From an uncultured Bacillota bacterium (lineage in GTDB: Bacteria; Bacillota; Clostridia; Peptostreptococcales; Anaerovoracaceae), in NCBI GenBank assembly GCA_927441425.1, contig CAKMKG010000017.1, positions 62,001-126,000 on the forward strand: a DNA stretch of 64,000 nt. Direction: 5' to 3'. Both the position numbers and the translations under genes were made by a program. The notes under the pieces were generated by a model. The model had not been told where the DNA came from. It worked only from the letters and a program-made list of their open reading frames with translations, and did not search any database. Positions 51,971-61,580 of this stretch are shown here, in pieces; position 1 is the stretch's first letter, and every line of letters starts with the position of its first letter.

Positions 51971-52827
51971 ACGTAAAAGAATCAAAAAATCAGGCTATTT
52001 TTTATATGGTACTCTGTTCGGTTTTATGGAGTACGGCAGGCATTTTAATTAAGTTTCTTCCCTGGAACCCAATGGTGATTGCCGGATTCAGAAGCTTGAT
52101 TTCAGCAGGGGTGTATCTGCTTTACATGCGATATGAGAAAACAGAATTTCAGATCAACAGGTACTCCGTCCTGAGCGGTATTACTTTGATGGGGACCTTT
52201 GTATTTTTCGTCGCGGCAAATAAATTTACAACCTCGGCGAATGCCATCGTGCTGCAGTATTCTGCACCGATTTTTATTCTGATCTTATCCGCTCTTTTCT
52301 ATCATCAGAAATTCCGCCAGGGAGATATTATAACAGTTGCAGCCACATCAGTAGGAATCTCTTTGTTTTTCCTGGATAAGCTATCAGGGGGCTATATGGT
52401 GGGGAATCTCCTTGCGCTTATGGCAGGCTTATCCTTTGCGTCCATGTTTGTTGTGACAGGGCATGCAGATCAGAATTCCCGCTCCAGCGGAATCCTGCTT
52501 GGTCATGTGTTTACAGCAATCATTGGAATCCCATTTGCTTTCTTTTTCCCGACACCTGTCACACCGTCTATCGTTATAGTCATCCTAGCGATGGGAATTT
52601 TCCAGCTTGGGATTCCTTATATTTTATATGGTCTGGCGATACGCAGATGCTCCCCTCTGGCCTGCGCATTGATCAGTGCCGTCGAGCCGCTTCTCAATCC
52701 GGTCTGGGTGTTTCTGTACAACGGGGAGGTGCCCAGCTTTTTCGCATTGATCGGCGGAACGATCGTAATCAGCGCAGTGGTCGCCTGGTCAATCTGGAGC
52801 GGAAAGGCCGAAAAGGCAGCTGTCTGA
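51967..52827 (+). CDS. EamA/DMT-family transporter, coupled to the MocR regulator
   Basis: 286 residues. Its ATG overlaps the regulator stop (ATGA). Ten helices in two EamA repeats; SVLWSTAGILIKFLPWNP is a typical helix 1 and ALISAVEPLLNPVWVFLYNGE closes the second repeat. Different enough from the divergent EamA protein that they are not a recent duplicate. Probably an efflux system for the regulator's ligand, by the common MocR-EamA pairing. Confidence 0.92.
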   Translation: MNVKESKNQAIFYMVLCSVLWSTAGILIKFLPWNPMVIAGFRSLISAGVYLLYMRYEKTEFQINRYSVLSGITLMGTFVFFVAANKFTTSANAIVLQYSAPIFILILSALFYHQKFRQGDIITVAATSVGISLFFLDKLSGGYMVGNLLALMAGLSFASMFVVTGHADQNSRSSGILLGHVFTAIIGIPFAFFFPTPVTPSIVIVILAMGIFQLGIPYILYGLAIRRCSPLACALISAVEPLLNPVWVFLYNGEVPSFFALIGGTIVISAVVAWSIWSGKAEKAAV

Positions 52828-52841
52828 AACAGCCGCCTTTC
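52812..52841. terminator. bidirectional terminator between EamA and SLH-peptidase genes
   Basis: AAAGGC-A-GCTGT and ACAGC-C-GCCTTT form an 11-bp stem with one mismatch, overlapping the EamA stop codon. A weak T-rich stretch follows on the plus strand. Confidence 0.55.
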
Positions 52842-52887
52842 GTATTCTAGTTTATTCTGTTTGTCTCTACTGTTCAAGAAGCAATGT

Positions 52888-55800
52888 TTATTGCCCGATC
52901 AACTTTAAAAGTCGTTCCATCACAGTTGCAACCTGAGCCCGGGTTGACAATCCATCAAAGTCAAACCGATTTCCTTCCGTCCCGGTCATAAGCCCATTTG
53001 CGGTAACAAATTGGACCCCTTCGAGACCCCAACTGTCGATTTCGGCAGCATCGGTGTAGTTCAGGCTTGCGGTGCTTTGTGTTCCTTTGCCAATGAATTT
53101 CATGTAATTTGTGATGATTGTTGCCATTTCACCCCGGGTTATCGGCTTATCAGGTGCAAATAAGCCGTCGCCCATTCCGCTTGCAATTTTATTTTCATAA
53201 GCCCAAGCGACATAAGGAGCATAGTATGCGGACAGAGGAACGTCTGTAAATACTGATTTTTGATTGTAGGGTTCTGTATTGAGGCCATACGCTCTGCCAA
53301 GTACGGTAACGAGCATACCTCGGGTCATTGTCGCATCAGGCGCGAACAACGTATCACTCACACCGCTGAAGAGTTTTTTGTCAACGACGTATACAATGCT
53401 TGCCTTTGCCCAATGTCCGGAAATATCAGTGAATACTGCCGGAGGTGTTATTGCCGGTGGTGTCGTTGTCGCAGGCTTTGAGCTTCCGCCTCCGCCACCG
53501 CTTCCCGATCCGCCGCCGGAGGTGCCGATATTGTATGGACCGAAGACTCTTTGTACGTTTTCACCAAGGGTATTCTCAGCATATGCGTGGAGATAGAAAG
53601 CTCCAGCTGTAGTTAATGTAATGGAGGTTGTGCTGGTGTAATCAATCCAGCCGTCTGCAACTCCGTAAAGGCCTTCTGATTCGTAAGTGGTTATTTTATA
53701 TTTGCTTTGTGTTATTTCATTTTCACCATCTGCTCTAGAAATTGTTCCTCTATCAGCCTTAAAATTCAATACAACGCTGACAGAAGGTGCTAATGTTTCC
53801 TGTGAGCTTGGAGAAGCCTCGATGAGAGGTTTTTCTGTTCCGTAATCCAAAGCGGTAAGGAATACTGCATTGGCAAACATGTTAAAGGTATGCTGCGCAT
53901 GAGCTTTACTGAAAATATTGTTCGCAAACAAAGTGACAGGCACATCGTTGTTAGAGCCACTGAAGCCGGATACTGCCAGCATTTCCCCTTTTAAAACATC
54001 ATGATGTGGATACCAACCTGCCTTGAAGAAATCGTCACCGGTATCTACTGTAATTAAAGCTTCTCCGTCGTAGGGAACTTTTGTGATATAGGTTCCGTTC
54101 ATGACATATGCGGTATCAGTCTGGTCATAGTTTGCAGTTACCAGATTGTTGCCGGAATAATCGGATTTAATCAGGCCTTCCCTGTAGGTTTCCGGGGTTC
54201 TTGATTTAGGAATATAGCAATCAAGTCCAGGCAGGAGATTATTTGCCTCGGCCGCATTCATGGTACTCGTTCCGATTCCAATGAATCCGATTCCACTACC
54301 GCTGACAAGGGAAGTCACATCAAAGCTGTTGTTGAATCCTACGAGTACGTTCGTCGTATTTTTGTCAACACTGTTTACATCTTTTGGATAGTTATAATCA
54401 CCCTCAAAGCCTAGCATGTCAAGGATAAACTTTGAATGGGACGAGGAACCTAAAACCGCGATATTGGACTCAACAAGGGTTTCTGCATAAACAAGGGATC
54501 CTGAGAATGGAGCGCCGTATACCAGAAGATCACCGACTGCTGCGTTCAGATCCTCTCTTAACACTACAAAATCCCCTTTGCTGCCGGACTCCGAATCATT
54601 CGTCAGCATGTATACCGTCTTGCCCGCATCAAGGAGCTTGTTGACCAGCTTAACCACGTCGATATTGTTGTTGTAAATCACAACATTTAGGGAATCGCCT
54701 CCTATGGAGGTTCCCGGTTTTGTTATGTCATCCGCATCGGTGATTTTGTCTTTGAAATACTCGTCTTCCCAAATCGTAATACAGTCAAAGTTTCGCATAT
54801 CAGGATGGGATATCACCAGCTCTGCGTAAATATCCTTGAAGCTGGAGGCGTCATAACCGTCGGAGAGCATGGAGTTGACAAAACCACGGTTTGCCTGATT
54901 CATATCAATAACAAAGGTAGTATCTGCCGAGAGCGTGGTATCGCCATATGGAATGTCTGTGGTCGTCCGTGAAATTTCTGCGCCGTTTCTGCTCAGGAAT
55001 TCCAGCGATTTATAAGCTTCCAAAGGGTTTTTCTGATTAATGCTGTCGACAGGGATCACATAATATTCCGGGAAGAAATTGGGTCTATCTCCACGCGGAC
55101 GTCCGACCGGCTCTCCCGTATACGGATCGGTCAGGTATTCATCTACTGACCTGCTATCTAGGTTGTGGATTCCTCTTAGTTTATAGTTAAGCTTATTAAT
55201 ATAATAAGCCTCGAAGTTGTCCAGACTGTCTTTTACGAGAGCCAGGCCGGCTGTATAGCAGGCATCCTTGGAGTCTTCCGTGGAATACGGAATTTCCAGG
55301 GTATAACCCATAGTTCCGTATAACATCGCAAACATCGGACCGTAAATGGGTGCGCCGTCATCCCAACCGTCGGTATAGTCCACGGCAGGGACAAGATACT
55401 GGGAGTATGCAGTATTTCCGATCATTGCCATTCCCAGCGCATTTCCCTGATCCATCATCTTTTTCGCATAAAGATCATACTCATAATTCGGATCATGTGG
55501 TCCCGTGCAAGGCTCAATCAAAAGTTCGTCGACATAACCATGATACTCGAGCATCGCCAAAGGATCCCATTTGACCAGATTCGTAGTCAGAGCGGTTGAT
55601 TCTTTTTGTGTCTGGTAAGCAGCATCTCTGTTCAGATCAAACCCGTAACCATTCGCTCTGAGCAGATAATCCCTGCCGTCAGGGTTTTCCGTGAGGTTGA
55701 AGACCAGTATGAAATGATCCAGAATCTCATCTACCTCGAAGGATACCAATTTTGTTTTTCCTGCTACTTCCATGGTATATCCGTCATAACCTCCCGGCGT

Positions 55801-57261
55801 TTTCTCATGATGTACCGCTTCGGTTTGCGTATCGTAAGAAAGACTTTCTTCGTAGATGAAGGCATTGATCAATTCAATGATTGCATCGGAAGCGGGGGTC
55901 TCATCCGGGTGAACATTGTTGAAATAGATCGGGATTTTAGGGATGCTGAGCTGGATTCCTTTTTCGTCAACCTGACTGTCTTCCTGCCCCTTGTTCAGCT
56001 GTTCAATCAAAGCCTCAATTCCGTTTTCCGTCTCCGTCATAGGCTTTGTATGTTCTAAGTACTGCTTCACAGACTTGCCGTCCTTCGCGATAACGACATT
56101 CCAGATGTCGCGTCCTTCTGCTGATTGCGCAATGGATTCAACGGAAACATATCTTTCGTTGATTTCTTTCTGCTTTCCACTTTTTTTCATTAAATCCTTA
56201 GCGTAGTCACAGATTTCCTGCCAGGTATGGAAGGAATCATAGAGATTAAGGCCAATGGAAGCGCTTGCGATGGTTCTTAACCCGTCACTAGTAGCAGCTC
56301 TCGTTTCAGGTTTAGAACCAGAATTAAAATCATAGATCATCTCAAGGTCATGAGGTCCGAGCATTTCCTGATCATCCTCTGCAAATATTGGGAAGCCTTG
56401 CTTTTTTACTGCAGTGTACCCGTCATAGGGTATATTGACGGAATACCAGTCTTCCGGGTAAAACTCATCAAACTCCACCGAAGCGGTTACCACCAAAATA
56501 TTACCGTTGGTGTAATGTGCCTGATGCAGGACTGAAATTACTGAATCTCCGATAAAGCCCTGATCGATCACATCTCCGTCTTCATTCTCAATGTATGTAT
56601 ACTGCTTCCATTCACTGAGAGCTTTATCCCCGTAATTCCAGTCTACCTTACTGATATCAAATTCATAGAAATCTCGCATATTGAAGTCGCGGGGAGAAAA
56701 AAATAAGGAAAAAACATGAAAGACTCGGGCGTCTGTCATAGAAGCGTTTCGTTTGCTGGTACACCATGCGTCATACGCTTTATCGTAGGTAACGGAATCT
56801 CTGTTTTGTTCTTGCACTTCTCCGCCGTTGACGACCTCTACGCTGTCAATCCATAGTTTTGATTTATGCGGAGCCTTAAGGGCAGTCACATCCTTGGATT
56901 CCATGTCTGCTTGCATTTCTTTAATCGCATCCTTTATTGAATCAGGAAGGGAATCAAAATCACTTGGCAGTTCTAATGACTTTAGCATATCCGCAGTTTC
57001 ATCAATTGCGTCGGGAGATGTCACTGAATCTGCATCGGTCGCGTCTTCTGAAGTTATCGCCGGGTCAGTCGTTGAGATAGGGCCGGGAGTTGTTGTTTCC
57101 GGGGCAGTGGGAGCCCCTAAATTAGGGTCAAGAACATTGCTGATATTTGGTGATCCTTCAGCTCCATCTACTGCATACGCATTGAAGCTCATTGGGAATG
57201 AGAGGGATAACACCAGGAGTAAGACCATTACGAATCTGAAAGATCTGTTTGTTCTTTTCAT
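52888..57261 (-). CDS. large secreted M14-type zinc carboxypeptidase with three SLH domains
   Basis: 1457 residues from ATG 57261, ten bases after AAAGGAGG; the frame extends further but begins before the promoter. Signal peptide about 1-30 (VMVLLLVLSLSFPMSFNAYA). An acidic Thr/Ser/Pro-rich stretch (about 31-110) comes first. The M14 domain (about 320-700) has NNVHPDE as the HxxE zinc pair, DLNRDAA as the substrate-binding Arg, YHGYVDELLIEP with the third zinc His, and TLEIPYST as the likely catalytic Glu. A long uncharacterised region and a short Ig-like/Bacterial-type beta domain (about 1150-1250) follow. A Gly/Ser-rich linker leads into three SLH motifs (about 1280-1457: FTDISGHWAKASI, FTDVPLSAYYAPYVAWAY, TDAAEIDSWGLEGV). 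It is anchored on the cell surface and likely trims peptides or peptidoglycan stems. Confidence 0.88.
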   Translation of the reverse strand: MKRTNRSFRFVMVLLLVLSLSFPMSFNAYAVDGAEGSPNISNVLDPNLGAPTAPETTTPGPISTTDPAITSEDATDADSVTSPDAIDETADMLKSLELPSDFDSLPDSIKDAIKEMQADMESKDVTALKAPHKSKLWIDSVEVVNGGEVQEQNRDSVTYDKAYDAWCTSKRNASMTDARVFHVFSLFFSPRDFNMRDFYEFDISKVDWNYGDKALSEWKQYTYIENEDGDVIDQGFIGDSVISVLHQAHYTNGNILVVTASVEFDEFYPEDWYSVNIPYDGYTAVKKQGFPIFAEDDQEMLGPHDLEMIYDFNSGSKPETRAATSDGLRTIASASIGLNLYDSFHTWQEICDYAKDLMKKSGKQKEINERYVSVESIAQSAEGRDIWNVVIAKDGKSVKQYLEHTKPMTETENGIEALIEQLNKGQEDSQVDEKGIQLSIPKIPIYFNNVHPDETPASDAIIELINAFIYEESLSYDTQTEAVHHEKTPGGYDGYTMEVAGKTKLVSFEVDEILDHFILVFNLTENPDGRDYLLRANGYGFDLNRDAAYQTQKESTALTTNLVKWDPLAMLEYHGYVDELLIEPCTGPHDPNYEYDLYAKKMMDQGNALGMAMIGNTAYSQYLVPAVDYTDGWDDGAPIYGPMFAMLYGTMGYTLEIPYSTEDSKDACYTAGLALVKDSLDNFEAYYINKLNYKLRGIHNLDSRSVDEYLTDPYTGEPVGRPRGDRPNFFPEYYVIPVDSINQKNPLEAYKSLEFLSRNGAEISRTTTDIPYGDTTLSADTTFVIDMNQANRGFVNSMLSDGYDASSFKDIYAELVISHPDMRNFDCITIWEDEYFKDKITDADDITKPGTSIGGDSLNVVIYNNNIDVVKLVNKLLDAGKTVYMLTNDSESGSKGDFVVLREDLNAAVGDLLVYGAPFSGSLVYAETLVESNIAVLGSSSHSKFILDMLGFEGDYNYPKDVNSVDKNTTNVLVGFNNSFDVTSLVSGSGIGFIGIGTSTMNAAEANNLLPGLDCYIPKSRTPETYREGLIKSDYSGNNLVTANYDQTDTAYVMNGTYITKVPYDGEALITVDTGDDFFKAGWYPHHDVLKGEMLAVSGFSGSNNDVPVTLFANNIFSKAHAQHTFNMFANAVFLTALDYGTEKPLIEASPSSQETLAPSVSVVLNFKADRGTISRADGENEITQSKYKITTYESEGLYGVADGWIDYTSTTSITLTTAGAFYLHAYAENTLGENVQRVFGPYNIGTSGGGSGSGGGGGSSKPATTTPPAITPPAVFTDISGHWAKASIVYVVDKKLFSGVSDTLFAPDATMTRGMLVTVLGRAYGLNTEPYNQKSVFTDVPLSAYYAPYVAWAYENKIASGMGDGLFAPDKPITRGEMATIITNYMKFIGKGTQSTASLNYTDAAEIDSWGLEGVQFVTANGLMTGTEGNRFDFDGLSTRAQVATVMERLLKLIGQ

Positions 57262-57306
57262 TTCATAATTTCCTCCTTTAGAATAATAGGTTAACACCTG
57301 CATGCT

Positions 57307-57335
57307 ATTATAAAGAAGGATATACAGCTCGTCAA
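57307..57335 (-). promoter_or_regulatory. sigma-A promoter of the SLH-peptidase gene
   Basis: On the minus strand TTGACG (57335-57330), exactly 17 bp, then TATAAT (57312-57307), 46 bases upstream of the chosen ATG. This also rules out the longer upstream reading frame. Confidence 0.85.
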
Positions 57336-57540
57336 TGAATTGTATGAATATTCTGAAAAAATGACAAAACATTGCAATATCAACGCTTTTTCGCACTGAA
57401 AGATGAAAATTTGCTGAATTTCAGTGAGGTTTTAGAAGAAAGAAAAAAACAGAAAACAATCCGTAAAATTAATGCAGAAAGTGCTCTGTTATAAACTGAA
57501 AAACGACAATTAAAAATTTAGTGAATCTCATCGATTTTTA

Positions 57541-57549
57541 TGATATAAT
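57541..57549 (+). promoter_or_regulatory. extended -10 promoter of the GGDEF/HD-GYP gene
   Basis: TGATATAAT is an extended -10 element (TG-n-TATAAT). No good -35 is visible, which extended -10 promoters tolerate. Confidence 0.45.
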
Positions 57550-57636
57550 TCCATCGGATCTCGAAATGCATTATAGTTTTGCCTATCTATGGGATTAAAT
57601 GTGGTTTAATTGTAGTAAATTAGCAGAGGTAAAAAT

Positions 57637-60600
57637 ATGAAGCAGTGGAATTTGAAGCTGAAAGATAAAATACTAATGTATATCCTGCCTTTTATTGCCA
57701 TCACTCTCCTCATCATATCCTTTCTTGTATATTATCAAACAAAACAAATTTATTTGAATAATTACACTCTTCAAAAGGAGCAGATCGAAGCGAATGTCAT
57801 CGAAACAATGAGGTCGATTGACGCCGGTTTTGCCATGCTTGAAAAACATATGGAAGATGAAATGGAGCAGAGTATTCTGGAATTTAAAAATGAATTTGAG
57901 AAGGCGGGAGGAGATCCGGAGAAGATTTCCCTTGATGAGTTGAAAGCAAAGATGGGAGAGAGATACGACTTTGTTATCATCAACAGTGAGACAACCATTA
58001 TCAAATCCACGATTCCGGATACGATGGATTTTAACTTCTTGGAAGCCAGAAAGTCATTGGGAGATATCGTCAATCGTATGAGGACTACCGATGGGATCCA
58101 TTATGAAAGATTCAGCATGAATCCAGGGACTGGATACCTGAGTACGTTTGCTTTTATGGCCACCTCGGATCACAAGTATCTTTTGGAAGTGGCTTACACC
58201 CAGCCGGAGCTCGGTACCCTTGTAAGCGAACTGAAACCGTCCAATATTACCTCAAAGCTGTCAAAATCAAACCAGGATGTTGTGAGCATCAGCGTATATG
58301 ATATCTTCGGTATGGAGTTTACTGATGACGGTCCCAATAAGGAAGCGACCGAGGAAAGCTTGGCAATCTTTGAAAGAGCAAAAAAAGAGAAGCAATTCGA
58401 AATAAAAGATGGAAATATTATAAAAAGCTATCTTTATCTCGATTTTAAAAAAGATCATAATATGCTGAGTGATACCAGTAAAACCGTCGAAATCGTTTAT
58501 GATACGACCTCATTTATTAATAAATTAGAAAAACTTTTGCTCATTTGTTTTTTGATTGGCTTCCTCTTTATGGCTGTGATGGTATTCTTTATTACAACGC
58601 TTATCAAGAAAACCACCTATCCGATCACGATACTGGCGGATGCGGCAAGTAGAGTTTCCAGAGGTGATTATAGTGTTGTAGCGAAAAAACTTAGCCAAGA
58701 TGAAATTGGTGAGCTTACTGATCTATTCAATTCTATGACGGCAAAAATAAAAGAAGATTTTGAAAAGATCGAATATCAGAAGACCGAGCTCGAGCGATAC
58801 AATAAAAACCTTGAGAAAATGGTCGATGAGAGAACCATAGAATTGGTTCGTGCCCGTGAAACGATTAAAAAAGAAAAGGATGTCCTCGAAAGCATTCTGA
58901 ATGACACCCTTTCGGGATATTATGATTTTGATTTTGCTAACAAACATCTGTACTTCAGTTCCGGCTTTAAAAAATTGCTGGGCTATGAAGATTACGAGCT
59001 GGGAAACACATTTGATGAGATGAAGAAAATCTTCTTTCTGGAGGATGAAGCAAACGTAACGGAGTGTTTTCATAAGCATATAGAAAGTCACGGAGAGATC
59101 CCTTTTTACAATGAAATAAGGTACAAGCATAAGGATGGCTCTATTGTATGGTTGATTTTTACCGGTCATGTGATTGAGTGGGGCCCCAATAATACGCCCC
59201 TGCAGATGATCGGCTGTCATATCAATATCACGAATTTAAAGCTGCTGCAGAAATCCCTGAATGAAGAGCGGGAGCTACTGAAGGCAACGCTACGTTCCAT
59301 GGGTGACGCGGTAATTACCACAGACAAGGACGGGAATGTCGGGATCGTCAATGCAGTTGCGGAGAAAATGACTGGCTGGACGCAGGAAGAGGTCGCAGGA
59401 GAACCTTTTGACAAGGTATTCAAGTTTATCAATCAAGATCCAATAGGAGCGTATAAGAGTCCCTTGGATAGAGTGTTTAGAACGGGAGAAATGATACAGG
59501 ATCAGAATCAAATGATCATCCTTTCAAAGGATGGTAAGGAAATCCCCATCGAAGATAGTGCTTCACCGATCAGGGATGAGAACGGAACGCTCAATGGAGC
59601 AGTACTAGTATTCCGAGACTTTACGGAAAAGAAAGAAAAACAGGAAAAAATAGAATACCTGAGTCTTCATGATCAACTGACGGGTTTATATAACCGCAGA
59701 TTTTTAGAGGAAGAGCTGAAGCGGCTGGATACTGTCAGAAACCTTCCGCTAACCATCGTAATGCTTGATGTAAACGGGCTGAAGCTAATCAATGATGCCT
59801 TTGGACACAAGATGGGCGATCTTACGCTGCAAAGAGCGGCGATCATCATGAATGAGGAATGCAGAGGTGACGAGATTATTGCCAGATTTGGTGGGGATGA
59901 ATTTGTAATCCTGTTGCCGAGGACAGTACCGGAAGACGCCGAAGAGCTGGTGAAACGAATTTATACAGCATTTGAGACAGAGATCATTGATAACATAAGC
60001 GTATCCGTATCCTGCGGCTGGGCTACGAAGCAAGAGCGGAGTGAAAATCTGACGGCAGTCTTTAAGCTGGCCGAGGATCATATGTATCGGCGCAAGCTTT
60101 CTGAAAGCCAAAGCATGCACTACAAGACCATCGATACGATATTAAAAACACTCCATGGAAAGAGCGAGAGGGAAAAGAAACATTCGGAGCGCGTAGGTGA
60201 GCTTTGTGAGTCTATCGCGATTGCGTTGAACATGAGTCCGGAGGATGTGAAAGAACTCAGGACAATCGGCTTGATGCATGATATAGGAAAAATAGCCATC
60301 GATTTAAGTATTCTGGACAAACCCGGTAAGCTTGATAAGATGGAACGGGCAGAGATTGAGCGGCATCCGGAACTGGGTTACCAGATTTTACGATCCATCA
60401 ATGATTTTGCAAAGCTGGCAGAATATACTCTGTCACATCATGAAAGATGGGATGGCACAGGATACCCCAGAAGGTTAAAGGGGACGGAGATTCCTTTTGA
60501 GGCCAGAATCATTGCAATTGCAGATGCTTATGACTCCATGACCAGCGATAGGGCATACCGAAAAGCGTTGGACAAAGAAAGTGCTATGAAAGAAATATTG

Positions 60601-60675
60601 AGTGAGGCAGGAAAACAGTTTGACCCGGATGTTGTGAAGATATTCTTTGAAAAAGTCTACGGTAGCTTAAACTGA
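57637..60675 (+). CDS. membrane sensor with HAMP, two PAS, GGDEF and HD-GYP domains
   Basis: 1012 residues. Membrane helix about 12-33, extracytoplasmic sensor about 34-300, second helix about 303-325, HAMP about 326-380, coiled coil to about 415. PAS domains lie at about 420-530 (FSSGFKKLLGYEDYEL) and about 545-665. GGDEF is at about 680-830 with HDQLTGLYNRRFLEEEL and an intact RFGGDEFVILLP. HD-GYP is at about 830-1010 with HDIGKI, HHERWDGTGYP and IADAYDSMTSDRAYR. It could both make and degrade c-di-GMP, with the balance set by the sensor; the GGDEF signature is catalytic-looking. Likely linked to surface or motility decisions, given the divergent surface-protein gene. AGAGGT before the ATG is a modest site. 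Confidence 0.93.
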   Translation: MKQWNLKLKDKILMYILPFIAITLLIISFLVYYQTKQIYLNNYTLQKEQIEANVIETMRSIDAGFAMLEKHMEDEMEQSILEFKNEFEKAGGDPEKISLDELKAKMGERYDFVIINSETTIIKSTIPDTMDFNFLEARKSLGDIVNRMRTTDGIHYERFSMNPGTGYLSTFAFMATSDHKYLLEVAYTQPELGTLVSELKPSNITSKLSKSNQDVVSISVYDIFGMEFTDDGPNKEATEESLAIFERAKKEKQFEIKDGNIIKSYLYLDFKKDHNMLSDTSKTVEIVYDTTSFINKLEKLLLICFLIGFLFMAVMVFFITTLIKKTTYPITILADAASRVSRGDYSVVAKKLSQDEIGELTDLFNSMTAKIKEDFEKIEYQKTELERYNKNLEKMVDERTIELVRARETIKKEKDVLESILNDTLSGYYDFDFANKHLYFSSGFKKLLGYEDYELGNTFDEMKKIFFLEDEANVTECFHKHIESHGEIPFYNEIRYKHKDGSIVWLIFTGHVIEWGPNNTPLQMIGCHINITNLKLLQKSLNEERELLKATLRSMGDAVITTDKDGNVGIVNAVAEKMTGWTQEEVAGEPFDKVFKFINQDPIGAYKSPLDRVFRTGEMIQDQNQMIILSKDGKEIPIEDSASPIRDENGTLNGAVLVFRDFTEKKEKQEKIEYLSLHDQLTGLYNRRFLEEELKRLDTVRNLPLTIVMLDVNGLKLINDAFGHKMGDLTLQRAAIIMNEECRGDEIIARFGGDEFVILLPRTVPEDAEELVKRIYTAFETEIIDNISVSVSCGWATKQERSENLTAVFKLAEDHMYRRKLSESQSMHYKTIDTILKTLHGKSEREKKHSERVGELCESIAIALNMSPEDVKELRTIGLMHDIGKIAIDLSILDKPGKLDKMERAEIERHPELGYQILRSINDFAKLAEYTLSHHERWDGTGYPRRLKGTEIPFEARIIAIADAYDSMTSDRAYRKALDKESAMKEILSEAGKQFDPDVVKIFFEKVYGSLN

Positions 60676-60693
60676 TTCAATTTTAAAACCAAC

Positions 60694-61431
60694 TTATTTT
60701 GAAAACTGGCGCGTTTTTCCCATCTTATACGCTAGTTTTATCATACTCTGCTCTTCCTCCGTCAAGTCTTTGGCATACATTTTTTCAAACTGTCGGATTA
60801 GTTTTTCAAAATCGACCTTCTGTTTCGGCAGCTTTGGACGAATTGTCGTAAAATCAGGATCATAATAGTCTGGCAGAATGGTGTCCTTATTGATCTTCCT
60901 GAATACTTCAGCAGTATAGAGGGCGTCATGAAAGGCATTATGAAAAGAGTGTACCAACGGTATCCCCAATAATTCGACTGTCGTTTTCAATTTCGGAAGT
61001 GTTTTCTGGGAGAGGTTAAGGTGCTGAGCAGCAAAGGTCTGCAGATTGATGTATCTTCGCGATAACAGCTTTTGATCCAGCTTATGATATCTAATATTCT
61101 TGTATAATTCTCTTAAATCAGCCATTCCCCAGATACAGAAAACGAAATCATCTCCGCATATAAAATCGATAAAGTCTTTGTAGCTTTCGGGGAATGCTTT
61201 TTCGCCATCGAGTTGCTCTGTTGTGATGCCGGTGAGTTCTGTTATGAAAGGATTGACCTCAACATAAAGGGTCGGGTTCACATAACGATCAAAGGTATCG
61301 AGGGCATTTAAATGCTGATCCAATTTTACTGCACCGATTTGAATAATCTCGAAGAAATGGCGGTGAAGCTTCTGAGTGGCACCGGATGAAAAATCCTGAT
61401 TGAATTCCAAATCGAATACGATGTAATTCAT
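60694..61431 (-). CDS. DEDDh-type 3'-5' exonuclease
   Basis: 245 residues. Exo I is IVFDLEFNQDFS (Asp and Glu metal ligands, residues about 6-9). Exo II lies around FVFCIWGMADLRELYKN, and exo III is FHNAFHDALYTAEVF with the catalytic His and Asp near 168-173. The middle PFITELTGITTEQLDG is characteristic of the RNase T/KapD/ERI-1-like branch. Probably acts on RNA or single-stranded DNA ends. The C-terminal 40 residues are charged and specific to this group. It converges with the c-di-GMP gene, with only 18 bp between them. Confidence 0.88.
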   Translation of the reverse strand: MNYIVFDLEFNQDFSSGATQKLHRHFFEIIQIGAVKLDQHLNALDTFDRYVNPTLYVEVNPFITELTGITTEQLDGEKAFPESYKDFIDFICGDDFVFCIWGMADLRELYKNIRYHKLDQKLLSRRYINLQTFAAQHLNLSQKTLPKLKTTVELLGIPLVHSFHNAFHDALYTAEVFRKINKDTILPDYYDPDFTTIRPKLPKQKVDFEKLIRQFEKMYAKDLTEEEQSMIKLAYKMGKTRQFSK

Positions 61432-61516
61432 GGGTATTCCTCACTATTCAAACATTGTTCAGAGCGTCTGATGATACGATAATTCTATTATACCCATAGG
61501 ATGGGAAAAGAAAGAA

Positions 61517-61554
61517 GCACACCCCAGATTTTTTTGGGGTGTGCCGCTTTTTTA
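61517..61554. terminator. bidirectional terminator between lectin and exonuclease genes
   Basis: GCACACCCCA (61517-61526) pairs with TGGGGTGTGC (61535-61544). On the minus strand it follows the lectin gene and ends in a CTTCTTTCTTTT stretch; on the plus strand CGCTTTTTT follows. Confidence 0.85.
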
Positions 61555-61580
61555 CGATAGTGGAGTGGCGTCAGCCATTT

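Larger units (their letters stand above)
57262..57636. other. divergent intergenic region
   Basis: 375 bp between the SLH-peptidase gene (minus) and the c-di-GMP gene (plus). It holds the two promoters listed separately and AT-rich sequence; no further gene or RNA is seen. Confidence 0.6.

Noticed and set aside
57262..57396. N-terminal extension of the SLH peptidase up to 57396
   Set aside because: A perfect promoter lies inside it and AAAGGAGG precedes the ATG at 57261, which starts a typical signal peptide.
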